Origin: CAWCUU01 sp963798855
GTDB lineage: Bacteria; Gemmatimonadota; Gemmatimonadetes; Longimicrobiales; RSA9
DNA length: 64,000 nt
Reading direction: 5' to 3'
Assembly: GCA_963798855.1 (NCBI GenBank)
Contig: CAWCUU010000004.1
Location: 124,001-188,000 of the forward strand
Every line of letters begins with the position of its first letter. Within the stretch, counting starts at the first letter, position 1. A model generated the notes under the pieces. The model was not told the origin of the DNA and made no database searches. It was given only the letters and a program-made list of their open reading frames with translations. Position numbers and translations under genes: made by a program. Shown in pieces: positions 54,047 to 63,320 of the stretch.

Positions 54047-55174
54047 CTACTCCTGCATGTGGACGTGGTCGTGCGCGTGCTCGCGCGCGTACATAGCTTC
54101 CCGCTCGAGCTGGAACGTGACGTGGCGGATCCCGAAGCGCTCCTCCATGCGCTGGTGGATCTCGTCGAGTGCGTCCTGGTGGTCGCCGGGCTGAGAGACG
54201 ACGGCGTGGCCGCTCATCGCGAGCACTCCGCTGGTCACCGTCCAGACGTGCAGGTCGTGGACGTCCTCCACGCCCGGGATGCCATCGAGCACGCCGCGGA
54301 CCTCGGCCAGGTCGATGTGGGACGGCACCGATTCGAGCAGCACGTCCACCGACTCGCGCACGAGCTTCCAGCTGCTGAACAGGATCAGCAGCCCGACGAG
54401 GACCGAGATCAGCGGGTCGGCCGGCGTCCAGCCCGTCGTCAGGATGATGATGGCCGCGGCGATCGCGCCGAGGGAGCCGAGCAGATCGCCGACGACGTGG
54501 AGGTAGGCGCCACGAATGTTCAGCGAGTGCCCCGCGCCGCGCTGCAGCAGGACGGCGGCGACGATGTTCACGACCAGTCCGGCTACGGCGACGGCGAGCA
54601 TGAGCCCCCCGTTCACCGGCTCGGGCGTGCTCAGGCGATGGTACGCCTCGTAGAAGATGACCGCCGAGATGACGATCAGCGTCGCGCCGTTCAGCAGCGC
54701 GGCGAGGATTTCCAGCCGCAGGTAGCCGTACGTCTTCTCGGGCGTGGCCGGCCGCTGGGCGAACCAGAGCGCGAAGAGCGAGAGCCCGAGCGCGCCCACG
54801 TCCGTGAGCATGTGGCCCGCGTCGGCGAGCAGCGCCAGAGAATGGGCGGCGATGCCTCCGATGACCTCCGCGACCAGGAACACGCCCGTCAGTGCGAGAA
54901 CCCAGCTCAGCGCGCGCTTGCCGGCGCCCATCGCGCGCGCGTGCCCGTGCGTATGGCCCGCGTGCGCCGGCGTTCCATCCCCGGCTGGAGGAGAGCCGGG
55001 CATCGCGCCGCTCGACCTGCCTCGTCCTTCCTCGCCGCCCCCGGGGCCCCCGGCGTCCGCGGCGCCGGCACCGGACGGCCGCGTCCCCTCCTCGGGCCAG
55101 CGACAGCTCGGCCCCGGACCGAAGCTGCAGCCCAGGCTGTCCGCCGATTTCGGTGACGTGTCCCGCGCCTTCAT
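54047..55174 (-). CDS. Cation diffusion facilitator (CzcD-like)
   Basis: A 375-residue protein; GGAGG eight bases before ATG 55174. A long disordered N-terminal part ends in a His-rich run (HAGHTHGHARAMG). Then six membrane helices typical of CDF: LALTGVFLVAEVIGGIAAHSLALLADAGHMLTD (with metal site HxxxD), ... IRGAYLHVVGDLLGSLGAIAAAIIILTTGW (second HxxxD). The cytoplasmic C-terminal domain has VEDVHDLHVWTVTSGV and a His-rich end (HAHDHVHMQE). Exports zinc or related divalent metals. Confidence 0.93.
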   Translation of the reverse strand: MKARDTSPKSADSLGCSFGPGPSCRWPEEGTRPSGAGAADAGGPGGGEEGRGRSSGAMPGSPPAGDGTPAHAGHTHGHARAMGAGKRALSWVLALTGVFLVAEVIGGIAAHSLALLADAGHMLTDVGALGLSLFALWFAQRPATPEKTYGYLRLEILAALLNGATLIVISAVIFYEAYHRLSTPEPVNGGLMLAVAVAGLVVNIVAAVLLQRGAGHSLNIRGAYLHVVGDLLGSLGAIAAAIIILTTGWTPADPLISVLVGLLILFSSWKLVRESVDVLLESVPSHIDLAEVRGVLDGIPGVEDVHDLHVWTVTSGVLAMSGHAVVSQPGDHQDALDEIHQRMEERFGIRHVTFQLEREAMYAREHAHDHVHMQE

Positions 55175-55270
55175 GCACCCGCCTCCGTTCCCTTCGATCG
55201 CGATCGGTCCCGACGCACCTGAAATCTGCCGGTGCGCGGGGGATGGCGTCCACCCCATCGCGTCCGGGGA

Positions 55271-56629
55271 TCAGGAGGCGGCAGGCGACGTGCCAGCGGC
55301 GACCGGCCGCTCGCCGGCGGCCGCGGCCGCCCCCCGCCCTGCCGCTCCGGCCTCGCCGGCCCGTGACAGGCCGATCTTCAGGAGCACCGGGCCGAGCACG
55401 AGGTGGAAGATGATCGCCGCGCCGGTGATCGCCGCGAAGTCGTCGCCCCAGCCGGGGAACTGCCGCTGCACGAGGAGGGAGAGCCCGAGCGTGACGCCGG
55501 CCTGAGAGAGGAGGCCCAGCCAGGCGTTTCGCGAGACGACGGGCCCGGCTCGCCCGAGCCGCGCACCGACGCGTGCCCCCAGCCAGGTGAGCCCGACGCG
55601 CGCGAGCACGAGGGCGAGCGCGATCGCCCAGTACGTGCGAAGCGCGGTGAGGTCGAGCACGGCGCCGGCGAGCGCGAAGAAGAGCGCGAAGACGACGAGG
55701 GCGTTGCTCTCGACGCCGTGGATCAGCTCATCGCCGGCCGGGGAGAAATTCTCGATCGCGAACCCGGCGGCGACGGCCGCGAGCAGCAGCTCGATGTGCA
55801 GCAGGTCGGCGAGCAGCGTCAGCAGGAACGCGAACGCGAGCGTGGACAGGACCGCCCGCGCCCCAATGCGTTGCAGGTAGATCGCGAACGCGATGCCGGC
55901 GGCGCCACCCAGCGCGATTCCGCCGCCCACCTCCCACACGATGCTGCCGAGCAGCGCGAGATCGAACGATTGGCCCGGCTCCACGAGGGGCCGAACGAGG
56001 GCGAGCAGCGCGGCGAACGCGATGATAACGATCACGTCCTTGAGGATCGTGACGCCGACGATCGTATCGGTGAAGCGGCCCTCGGAGCCGGTCTCGTTGA
56101 TCACGGCGATCGTCGCGTCCGGCGCCGAGTTCGCACACCAGACGCCGAGCAGCGCCGCGGCCGCAATGGCGACGCCGATAGGCGCGTCTTGCAGGAACGG
56201 CACGAGCGGGCGCACGGCCAGAACGAGCGCCGACATGCCGACGGAGACCACGACGACGATCGCGACGGAGAGCACGACGAAGGAGCGCAGCCGACCCCGC
56301 AACCGCTCGAGCTTCAGCTCGCCGCCGGCGGTGAGCGCGATGAGAGCGAGCGCAATATGGTCGATCGTGCGCAGCGAATCGACTGTCTCCGGCGTGAGCA
56401 CGCCCAGCACGGAAGGACCGATCAGCATACCGCTGAGCACGTAGCCGGTCAGCCGCGGCAGCCGGAGCCCCGCGGCGACATCGCCGGCGACGTACGCGGT
56501 CAGCAGCGTCAAGCCGAGCAGCATCGCCGCCATCGCGCCGCCGCTGAGCGGCGGCGCCACGCTGCGCAGCACCGCACCGAAGGCGACGAGCACGGCCAGC
56601 GTGGCTGCGCGCTGAACCCAGAGTGTCAC
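55271..56629 (-). CDS. CPA2-type cation:proton antiporter (KefB-like membrane domain)
   Basis: A 452-residue protein with about 13 membrane helices. Family blocks: LPRLTGYVLSGMLIGPSVLGVLTPE at the start, IALALIALTAGGELKLERLRGR, ANSAPDATIAVINETGSEGRFTDTIVGVTILKDVIVII (with the paired acidic region seen in CPA2 exchangers) and RNAWLGLLSQAGVTLGLSLLVQ. No TrkA domain follows. Exchanges Na+ or K+ for H+. The start ATG overlaps the stop of otsB by 4 bases, so the two are cotranscribed, which hints at a shared osmotic role. Confidence 0.92.
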   Translation of the reverse strand: MTLWVQRAATLAVLVAFGAVLRSVAPPLSGGAMAAMLLGLTLLTAYVAGDVAAGLRLPRLTGYVLSGMLIGPSVLGVLTPETVDSLRTIDHIALALIALTAGGELKLERLRGRLRSFVVLSVAIVVVVSVGMSALVLAVRPLVPFLQDAPIGVAIAAAALLGVWCANSAPDATIAVINETGSEGRFTDTIVGVTILKDVIVIIAFAALLALVRPLVEPGQSFDLALLGSIVWEVGGGIALGGAAGIAFAIYLQRIGARAVLSTLAFAFLLTLLADLLHIELLLAAVAAGFAIENFSPAGDELIHGVESNALVVFALFFALAGAVLDLTALRTYWAIALALVLARVGLTWLGARVGARLGRAGPVVSRNAWLGLLSQAGVTLGLSLLVQRQFPGWGDDFAAITGAAIIFHLVLGPVLLKIGLSRAGEAGAAGRGAAAAAGERPVAAGTSPAAS

Positions 56630-57438
56630 CCTGCCTCCGCCAGCCGTCGGATCAACTCCGCGACCTCCCGTGGCGAATCGACCCGGCAGGTCGCCAGAGT
56701 GTCTGCGGGTGGACGCTCCGCGACGATGACCGCGTCGCGCACCGTACCGGCCTCATTGCGACCGATGAGCTCGCGGAATGCATCCTCGTCCGTCCGGTCG
56801 TCGCCGATGAACACGGCCGGCAGCGGCCCGGCGCCATGCGCCGCCAGCGTATCCAGAAGGAAGCGGGTCGCCCGCCCCTTGTCCCACTCCACCGAGGGCC
56901 TTACCTCGACGATCATCTTGCCGCCGCTGACGCGCAGGCCGCGCGACCCGCACATCTCCCGCGCCGCCTCGAGCACCCGCGCGCCGGCTTCCGGGTCACG
57001 CGCCCGGCGATAGTGCACGCTCAGCGTCAGGCCCTTGTCCTCGATCTGCACGCCGGCAAGGCCGGAAAGCGCACGCTCCAGCGCGGAGACACACTCCGTC
57101 AGCGCCGGGCGTGCGGCGGCGGCTTCCGGGTGCACGCGATGCACACCCGGCCCCTCGATCTCCATGCCATGGTTTCCGGCGTAGTAGGCGGCGGCCAGCC
57201 CCAGGCGCGAGCGGACGTCGTCCAGGGCCCTGCCGCTCACGATGGCGACGCGCGTGTCGTCCCGGTCGACGAGTCTGCCCAGCGCCTCGCGCGCGGCCGG
57301 AAGCGCGGCGGCATCTTCCGGCCGCTCCACGATCGGGGCGAGCGTGCCGTCGAAGTCGAGCGCCAGCAGGAAAGGCCCCGCACGTCGGCGCGCCTCCAGC
57401 CAGTCGGGGACCCGCTCGGCTGCGTTGGGCAAGGACAC
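56626..57438 (-). CDS. otsB: Trehalose-6-phosphate phosphatase
   Basis: A 270-residue HAD-fold phosphatase. HAD motif I ALDFDGTLAPIV, motif II VAIVSGR, motif III with K (SVEWDKGRAT) and motif IV FIGDDRTDEDAF are all present, with the OtsB-specific GNHGMEIEG and GLTLSVHYRRA. It removes phosphate from trehalose 6-phosphate. No otsA lies in the window. It precedes and overlaps the antiporter gene; both suit osmotic adaptation. Confidence 0.95.
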   Translation of the reverse strand: MSLPNAAERVPDWLEARRRAGPFLLALDFDGTLAPIVERPEDAAALPAAREALGRLVDRDDTRVAIVSGRALDDVRSRLGLAAAYYAGNHGMEIEGPGVHRVHPEAAAARPALTECVSALERALSGLAGVQIEDKGLTLSVHYRRARDPEAGARVLEAAREMCGSRGLRVSGGKMIVEVRPSVEWDKGRATRFLLDTLAAHGAGPLPAVFIGDDRTDEDAFRELIGRNEAGTVRDAVIVAERPPADTLATCRVDSPREVAELIRRLAEAG

Positions 57439-57552
57439 TGCGGCACCTCGAGGGGTAGTGGAAGAAAAGGGGCGTTTCCGCCGCGGGCGGGACGCGCTCT
57501 CACGACCGCCAGCGAACCGCTAGAGTAGCGGCGCAAGAGCGGCCGCGACAAG

Positions 57553-57581
57553 TTGCCGCCCCCTACGGCGCCGGTTATTTT
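57553..57581 (+). promoter_or_regulatory. Probable sigma-70 promoter for the DUF4837 gene
   Basis: TTGCCG (57553-57558), a 17-base spacer and TATTTT (57576-57581), 35 bases before the ATG. It is in the divergent gap between otsB and the DUF4837 gene. Confidence 0.45.
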
Positions 57582-57615
57582 TCACTGCGCAATCCTAGCC
57601 AGCACAAGCGTTTCT

Positions 57616-58650
57616 ATGAGATATCTGCTCGCGGCCGCAGTGAGCGCCGCAGTCCTGTTCGCGTCCTGCGACTTCCGTCGGGCGCCGAAGGCGTATGGCA
57701 ACGCGAACAGCATCATCGTCATCGCGCCGGACCGGCTCTGGAGCGAGGTGTCCGACTCGATGGAGGAGGCACTCGAGCCGCGCATCTTCACGGTCCGCTC
57801 CGAGAAGACGTTCAAGCTGACGCAGGTCTCGCCGGCAGACCCGAGGTGGGGGCAGCTGCGCAAGTTTCGGCAGGTGCTCGTGCTCGGCCGGCCGGAGGAC
57901 GGCTGGATGAAGCCGGTCGTGGACCACGCTGACGGCCCGGTACCGGCTCCGCCCGCGGTCATCGAGGCCCGTGACGTATGGGCCAACGACCAGGTGGTCA
58001 CCGGCATCCTGCTCCCCGACCACGACCTCGTGCAGGCGGTCGAGAACGTGCTGCCTGAGCTGCACCAGCGTCTGGACCAGCGCTTCCGACGCTATGTCTC
58101 AGACCGCATGTTCATGAGCGGCGTCAACGACAAGCTCGCGCAGCGCCTGGAGAAGGAGGCGGGGTTCGCCCTGACGCTGCCGGAGATCTACAAGTGGCAG
58201 CGCGAGGGCTCCGACTACGTCTTCACGAACAGCATCGCGGAGCCGCGCGAAATCTACCGGGTCATCACCGTGACCTGGAGGCCGGGGCTCGAGAGGCTCG
58301 GCCCGCCAGAGATCGCGGCCTGGCGCGACAGCATCGCCGCCGAGCACTACCCACGGCCGCAGGTCACGCCTGCGGAGCAGGTGCGCAGCGACGCCGTTCG
58401 GACGTCGGCAGGACATGCGGCGCTGGAGGTGCACGGTCTCTGGGAGTCGCCGCCCGGGCTCGTGCCCGCCGGGGGACCCTTCATCGACTGGATCGTGCAG
58501 TGCCCGTCCCAGGGCCGCACTTACCTGCTTGATGCTTGGCTGTACGCTCCCTCGAAGGACAAGTACGAGTACATGATCCAGCTGCGCAGCATCCTTGCGA
58601 GCTTCCGCTGCGGCGACGAGTTGAAGCAGGCGCTCGGGTCCGGTGCCTGA
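57616..58650 (+). CDS. DUF4837 family lipoprotein
   Basis: A 344-residue protein with a lipoprotein signal (LLAAAVSAAVLFASC). The mature chain matches the DUF4837 layout: PKAYGNANSIIVIAPDRLWSEVSDSMEEALEPRIFTVRSEKTFKLTQVSP, ARDVWANDQVVTGILLPDH, and QREGSDYVFTNSIAEPREIYRVITVTWRPG. The family is of unknown function and is found in Bacteroidota and relatives. Start is at the lipoprotein ATG although no clear ribosome site is visible. DnaE follows after about 75 bases. Confidence 0.85.
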   Translation: MRYLLAAAVSAAVLFASCDFRRAPKAYGNANSIIVIAPDRLWSEVSDSMEEALEPRIFTVRSEKTFKLTQVSPADPRWGQLRKFRQVLVLGRPEDGWMKPVVDHADGPVPAPPAVIEARDVWANDQVVTGILLPDHDLVQAVENVLPELHQRLDQRFRRYVSDRMFMSGVNDKLAQRLEKEAGFALTLPEIYKWQREGSDYVFTNSIAEPREIYRVITVTWRPGLERLGPPEIAAWRDSIAAEHYPRPQVTPAEQVRSDAVRTSAGHAALEVHGLWESPPGLVPAGGPFIDWIVQCPSQGRTYLLDAWLYAPSKDKYEYMIQLRSILASFRCGDELKQALGSGA

Positions 58651-58724
58651 GGACACGGTCAACCGGCCCGCTCCACGGACTTTGGACCGTCCGAACCCGT
58701 AGTCAACCCGAACAGAACGGTACC

Positions 58725-61700
58725 TTGTCCTTCGTACACCTCCACACCCATAGCGAATTCTCGCTGCTCGACGGCGCGAACCGGCTGGCCGACCTGATCC
58801 GGCGCGCGCAGGAGTTCGAGATGCCGGCGCTCGCGCTGACGGACCACGGTTGCCTGTTCGGCGCCTGGGAGTTCCTGCAGCAGGGCCAGCGCTCGGGTGT
58901 GAAGCCGATCGTCGGCATGGAGGCGTACGTCGCACCGGGCAGCCGGCACGAGCGGCGCGGCGGCGGTCGCGACGGGGATCGCGCGTACTACCACCTCGTG
59001 CTGCTGGCGCGCGACGCGGAGGGCTACCGCAACCTGATCAAGCTGACCTCCATCGGCTATCGCGAGGGGTTCTACATCCGGCCACGCATCGACCGGGAGG
59101 TGCTCCAGCAGCACTCCGCCGGTCTGGTCGTCAGCTCGGCGTGCATGGCCGGCGAGGTGGCACGCCACCTGATGGCCGGAGAGGACGCTGCAGCGCGTGA
59201 GGCGGCCGAATGGTACGCGAACCTCTTCGACGGCCGCTACTACCTCGAGGTCCAGGCGCACGACACGCCGGGACAGCGGCAGTTGAACGGCCGCGTGCTC
59301 TCCCTCGCCGACGAGCTCGGCGTCCCGGTCATCGCCACGAACGACGCGCACTTCCTGCGCGCTGAGGACCACGACGCCCACGACGTGCTCCTGTGCATCG
59401 GCCTCGGCAAGGACCGCGAGGACACGAACCGCATGCGCTACGACGCGGGGCTCTACTTCAAGAGCCCGACGGAGATCGCCGATTTCTTCGCCGGCCGCCC
59501 GGACGTCGTCGAGAACACGCTGAAGATCGCCGACCAGGTCTCGCTCACGCTCGCGAAGAAGTACCACGTCCCGACGTTCCCGCTGCCCGACGACGTCTCG
59601 GACGAGGCGGATCTGCTGCGGCGAATGGCGGAGGTCGGAGCGCACGACCGCTACGGTGATCCGCTACCCGACGTCGCTCGTGAACGACTCGACTACGAGC
59701 TCGGCGTGATCACGGGAACCGGCTACTCGGGCTACTTCCTGATCACGCAGGACTTCATCAACTGGGCGAAGCGGCGCGGCATCCCGGTCGGACCGGGGCG
59801 CGGCTCCGCGGCGGGCTCCCTCGTCGCCTATTCGCTCGGCATCACGGACGTCGACCCGCTCCGCTTCGACCTGCTGTTCGAGCGCTTCCTGAACCCGGAC
59901 CGCGTGTCGATGCCGGACATCGACATCGACTTCTGCTACGAGCGCCGGGGCGAGGTGATCGAGTACGTCCGCGAGAAGTACGGCCGCGACTCGGTCGGGC
60001 AGATCATCACGTTCGGCACGATGAAGTCGCGCGCGGTGATCCGGGACGTCGGCCGCGTGCTCGGCTTCCTGCCCGCGGAGACCGACCGGCTGGCGAAGCT
60101 GGTGCCGAACGCGCCGAACAACTCGTTGACCGTGGCGGAGGCCGCCGAGCGCATCCCGGAGCTGCGCGAGGCGGCGCAGACCGATCCGCGCGTGCGCCGG
60201 CTGCTCGACTACGCCACAACGCTCGAGGGCCTGTCGCGGCACGCGAGCGTGCACGCCGCGGGCGTGGTCATCGCGCCCGGTCCGATCGACGACTACGTGC
60301 CCGTCTGCACGCAGAGCACCCGCGGCTCCGGCTCCTCGAACGGCGAGGAGACGACGCTGGTGACACAGTGGGACATGAACGCGCTCGAGCAGGCGGGGAT
60401 GCTGAAGATGGACTTCCTCGGCCTGAAGACTCTGACCGTGATCCACGACGCGGGCGCGTGGATCCGGCGCCGTCACGGCGCGCTTCGCCATCCGGAGAGC
60501 GGCGAAGAGTACGCGCGCATCGAGGACGTTCCGCTGGACGACCCGGCCGTCTACGAGATGCTCGCGCGCGGCGGCACCATGGGCGTGTTCCAGTTCGAGT
60601 CGTCGCTGGCCACGGACAAGCTGCGCGCGATGCACTGCGACCGCTTCGAGGACCTCGTCGCCTCCAACGCGCTGATCCGGCCGGGTCCGCTGGACACGGG
60701 CATGACGGACGTGTTTATCCGACGCAAGCTCGGCCAGGAGCCGGTGCGCTACGCGCACCCGAAGCTGGAGGAGGTGCTGGAGTCCACGTACGGCGTGATC
60801 ACCTACCAGGAGCAGGTGATGCGCATCGCGCAGGTGCTGGCGGGCTTCACGCTGGCGGAAGCGGATGTGCTGCGGAAGGCGGTCGGCAAGAAGGACGCGG
60901 ACCTGATCCACAGGGAATTGGAGAAGTTCCGCACGCGCGCGGTCGAGCGGGGCGTGGAGCGTCGTGTCGCCGAGGACCTGGCCGAGCAGATCGCGGCATT
61001 CGGCCGTTATGGCTTCAACCGGTCGCACGCGGTGGCGTACGTGCTGCTCTCCTACCAGACCGCGTGGCTGAAGCGCTATTACCCGGCCGAGTTCATGGCG
61101 GCGATGCTCTCCGCGGTGGTGGACAAGACGGAGGACGTCGTAAAGTACATTGGCGAATGCCGCGAGCTCGGGCGCCACCTCCCGACGGACGCGGGAGGGC
61201 TCCAGGTGCTGCCGCCGGACGTGAACGAGTCCGAGTGGAAGTTCACGCCCGTCTCCGATCAGGAGATCCGCTTCGGCCTCGGCGCCGTGCGCGGGCTCGG
61301 CGAGTCCGCCGTGCATTCGATCCTCGAGGCGCGCCGGGAGGGCGGCCCCTTCGACTCGCTCTTCCACTTCGCGGAGCGCGTGGATCTGCGCGTGGTCGGC
61401 AAGCGCGCGATGGAGGCGCTGATCCAGGCAGGGGCGCTCGACTCCTTCGGCTACCGCGCCCAGCTCCTGGCGGGACTGGAGGCTGCGGTCGGCGAGGCGC
61501 AGCTGCGGCAGGACGAGCGGGAGGCGGGTCAGCACTCCCTCTTCGACGCGCTAGGCGGTGGCGACGGTGCAGCGGCCTCGTCGCGGCCGGAGCCGCAGCT
61601 TCCGGATGTGCCACGCTGGCCGGAGAGCGAGCGGCTCGCCCGCGAGAAGGAGATCCTCGGCTTCTTCATCAGCGGCCACCCGCTCGAACGCTTCCGCGAT

Positions 61701-62285
61701 GTCATGCGGGCGTATGCCGACGTGAACACGGCGAGCCTGCGCGACCGCCGCGACGAGCGGGTCGAGCTCGCCTGCGTCGTCACCTCAGTGAGCCGCATGT
61801 TCGGCAAGCGCGACGGCGCAGAGTACGGCCGTGTCACGGTCGAGGACTTCCACGGCACGGCGCTGGTGCTGTGCTTCGGCGAGGCGTGGGAGGCGGCGAG
61901 GGAAGTGTTGGTGCAGGACGCGCCCGTGCTGGTCCGCGGCATCGTCTCCGGGCGTGAGCGCGACGAGGCAGACCCACCGCTGCGGCTGCTCGAGGCGGTG
62001 CCGCTCACGTCGGTGCGCACGAACGGCACCCTGTCGCTGGAGCTGGCGCTCACGCGCGACGGCGCTGGCGGCGCGATCGACGAAGCGAAGCGCCTGTTCC
62101 GGGAGCACCCGGGCTCGGCCACGCTCTACGTGCGCTGGCTCGGTGAGGGGGGTGGGGACGGCCACGGTGGGGCGGCCCGTCCCCGGCTCCGCTCGCGGAC
62201 GTTCGCGGTGAGCGCGGACGAGGGCCTGATCGGAGGGCTGCGCGAGCTGTTCGGCGCGGAGCACGTACTCCTGATCCGATCCTGA
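58725..62285 (+). CDS. dnaE: DNA polymerase III subunit alpha
   Basis: An 1186-residue protein. TTG 58725 is the start because SFVHLHTHSEFSLLDG is the standard DnaE N-terminus; no ATG lies nearby. Domains: PHP (1 to about 210), palm with the catalytic aspartates in MPDIDIDFCYERRG (D398, D400), GPGRGSAAGSLVAY, finger and beta-binding helices, a helix-hairpin region, and a C-terminal OB fold (about 990-1070) with the usual VARVVT-like entry (ELACVVTSVSRMFGKRDG). It is DnaE1 type. It replicates the chromosome. accA follows after 18 bases. Confidence 0.97.
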   Translation: MSFVHLHTHSEFSLLDGANRLADLIRRAQEFEMPALALTDHGCLFGAWEFLQQGQRSGVKPIVGMEAYVAPGSRHERRGGGRDGDRAYYHLVLLARDAEGYRNLIKLTSIGYREGFYIRPRIDREVLQQHSAGLVVSSACMAGEVARHLMAGEDAAAREAAEWYANLFDGRYYLEVQAHDTPGQRQLNGRVLSLADELGVPVIATNDAHFLRAEDHDAHDVLLCIGLGKDREDTNRMRYDAGLYFKSPTEIADFFAGRPDVVENTLKIADQVSLTLAKKYHVPTFPLPDDVSDEADLLRRMAEVGAHDRYGDPLPDVARERLDYELGVITGTGYSGYFLITQDFINWAKRRGIPVGPGRGSAAGSLVAYSLGITDVDPLRFDLLFERFLNPDRVSMPDIDIDFCYERRGEVIEYVREKYGRDSVGQIITFGTMKSRAVIRDVGRVLGFLPAETDRLAKLVPNAPNNSLTVAEAAERIPELREAAQTDPRVRRLLDYATTLEGLSRHASVHAAGVVIAPGPIDDYVPVCTQSTRGSGSSNGEETTLVTQWDMNALEQAGMLKMDFLGLKTLTVIHDAGAWIRRRHGALRHPESGEEYARIEDVPLDDPAVYEMLARGGTMGVFQFESSLATDKLRAMHCDRFEDLVASNALIRPGPLDTGMTDVFIRRKLGQEPVRYAHPKLEEVLESTYGVITYQEQVMRIAQVLAGFTLAEADVLRKAVGKKDADLIHRELEKFRTRAVERGVERRVAEDLAEQIAAFGRYGFNRSHAVAYVLLSYQTAWLKRYYPAEFMAAMLSAVVDKTEDVVKYIGECRELGRHLPTDAGGLQVLPPDVNESEWKFTPVSDQEIRFGLGAVRGLGESAVHSILEARREGGPFDSLFHFAERVDLRVVGKRAMEALIQAGALDSFGYRAQLLAGLEAAVGEAQLRQDEREAGQHSLFDALGGGDGAAASSRPEPQLPDVPRWPESERLAREKEILGFFISGHPLERFRDVMRAYADVNTASLRDRRDERVELACVVTSVSRMFGKRDGAEYGRVTVEDFHGTALVLCFGEAWEAAREVLVQDAPVLVRGIVSGRERDEADPPLRLLEAVPLTSVRTNGTLSLELALTRDGAGGAIDEAKRLFREHPGSATLYVRWLGEGGGDGHGGAARPRLRSRTFAVSADEGLIGGLRELFGAEHVLLIRS

Positions 62286-62303
62286 CCTGTCGAAGGGAGA
62301 GCG

Positions 62304-63278
62304 ATGAGCACGCCTAGCCTCGAGTTCGAGCGCGACATCATCGAGCTGAAGCAGCAGATCGAGCGACTCCACAAACTCGCCCGGCAGAGCGGCCTCGACG
62401 TCAGCGGCGAGCTGGAGACGCTGGAGGGGAAGCTCGAGGAGCTGAAGACGGAGACCTTCCGCAACCTCGCGCCGGTGGAGCGGGTGCAGCTCGCCCGCCA
62501 CCCGCGCCGGCCGTACACGCTCGACTACGTGGAGCGGGTCTTCGATGATTTCGTGGAGCTGCACGGCGACCGACTCTATCGAGACGACGAGGCGATCGTC
62601 GGCGGGTGGGCACGGCTGGACGGGCGAACCGTCATGGTGATCGGCCATCAGAAGGGCCGGGACATGAAGGAGAACCTGCGCCGCTATTTCGGCATGCCGC
62701 ACCCCGAGGGCTATCGAAAGGCGCTGCGCCTCATGCAGATGGCGGAGAAGTTCGGGCGCCCCGTCGTCACGCTGATCGACACGCCCGGCGCCTATCCCGG
62801 GATCGGCGCGGAAGAGCGCGGCCAGGCCGAGGCGATCGCGCGCAACCTGCGCGAGATGGCCGTGCTGCGGGTACCGACCGTCGCGGTCGTGATCGGCGAG
62901 GGCGGCAGCGGCGGCGCGCTCGCGCTCGGTGTCGCCGACCGAGTGCTCATGCTCGAGAACGCGATCTACAGCGTCATCTCGCCGGAGGGCTGCGCCGCGA
63001 TCCTGTGGAAGACACCGGACGCGCGCGACAAGGCCGCGACCGCGCTGAAGCTCACTGCGGACGACCTCCTGGAGCTCGGCGTCGTCGATGGCGTGATCGA
63101 GGAGCCGATCGGCGGAGCGCACGCGGAGTGGGACGCGGCCGCGCTTCACCTCGCCGCGGCGCTCGGCAAGAGTCTCGATGAGCTCGCCGAGCTGCCCACG
63201 GACCGGCTGCTCGAAGCCCGCTGGAAGAAGTTCGAAGCAATGGGAGAATGGCGCGGCGGCGATCCGCCGTCCGCCTGA
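62304..63278 (+). CDS. accA: Acetyl-CoA carboxylase carboxyltransferase subunit alpha
   Basis: A 324-residue protein with a good ribosome site (GAAGGGAGAG). It starts LEFERDIIELKQQIERL and carries the AccA blocks ARHPRRPYTLDYVERVFDDFVELHGDR, HQKGRDMKENLRRYFGMPHPEGYRKALRLM, TLIDTPGAYPGIGAEERGQAEAIA, GEGGSGGALALGVADRVLMLENAIYSVISPEGCAAILWK. It transfers carboxybiotin to acetyl-CoA with AccD for malonyl-CoA synthesis. The order dnaE-accA is shared by many bacteria. Confidence 0.97.
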   Translation: MSTPSLEFERDIIELKQQIERLHKLARQSGLDVSGELETLEGKLEELKTETFRNLAPVERVQLARHPRRPYTLDYVERVFDDFVELHGDRLYRDDEAIVGGWARLDGRTVMVIGHQKGRDMKENLRRYFGMPHPEGYRKALRLMQMAEKFGRPVVTLIDTPGAYPGIGAEERGQAEAIARNLREMAVLRVPTVAVVIGEGGSGGALALGVADRVLMLENAIYSVISPEGCAAILWKTPDARDKAATALKLTADDLLELGVVDGVIEEPIGGAHAEWDAAALHLAAALGKSLDELAELPTDRLLEARWKKFEAMGEWRGGDPPSA

Positions 63279-63320
63279 ACGCGCCCGTCGCGCCCCGACT
63301 CAAAAGGAAGAAGGGGCCCG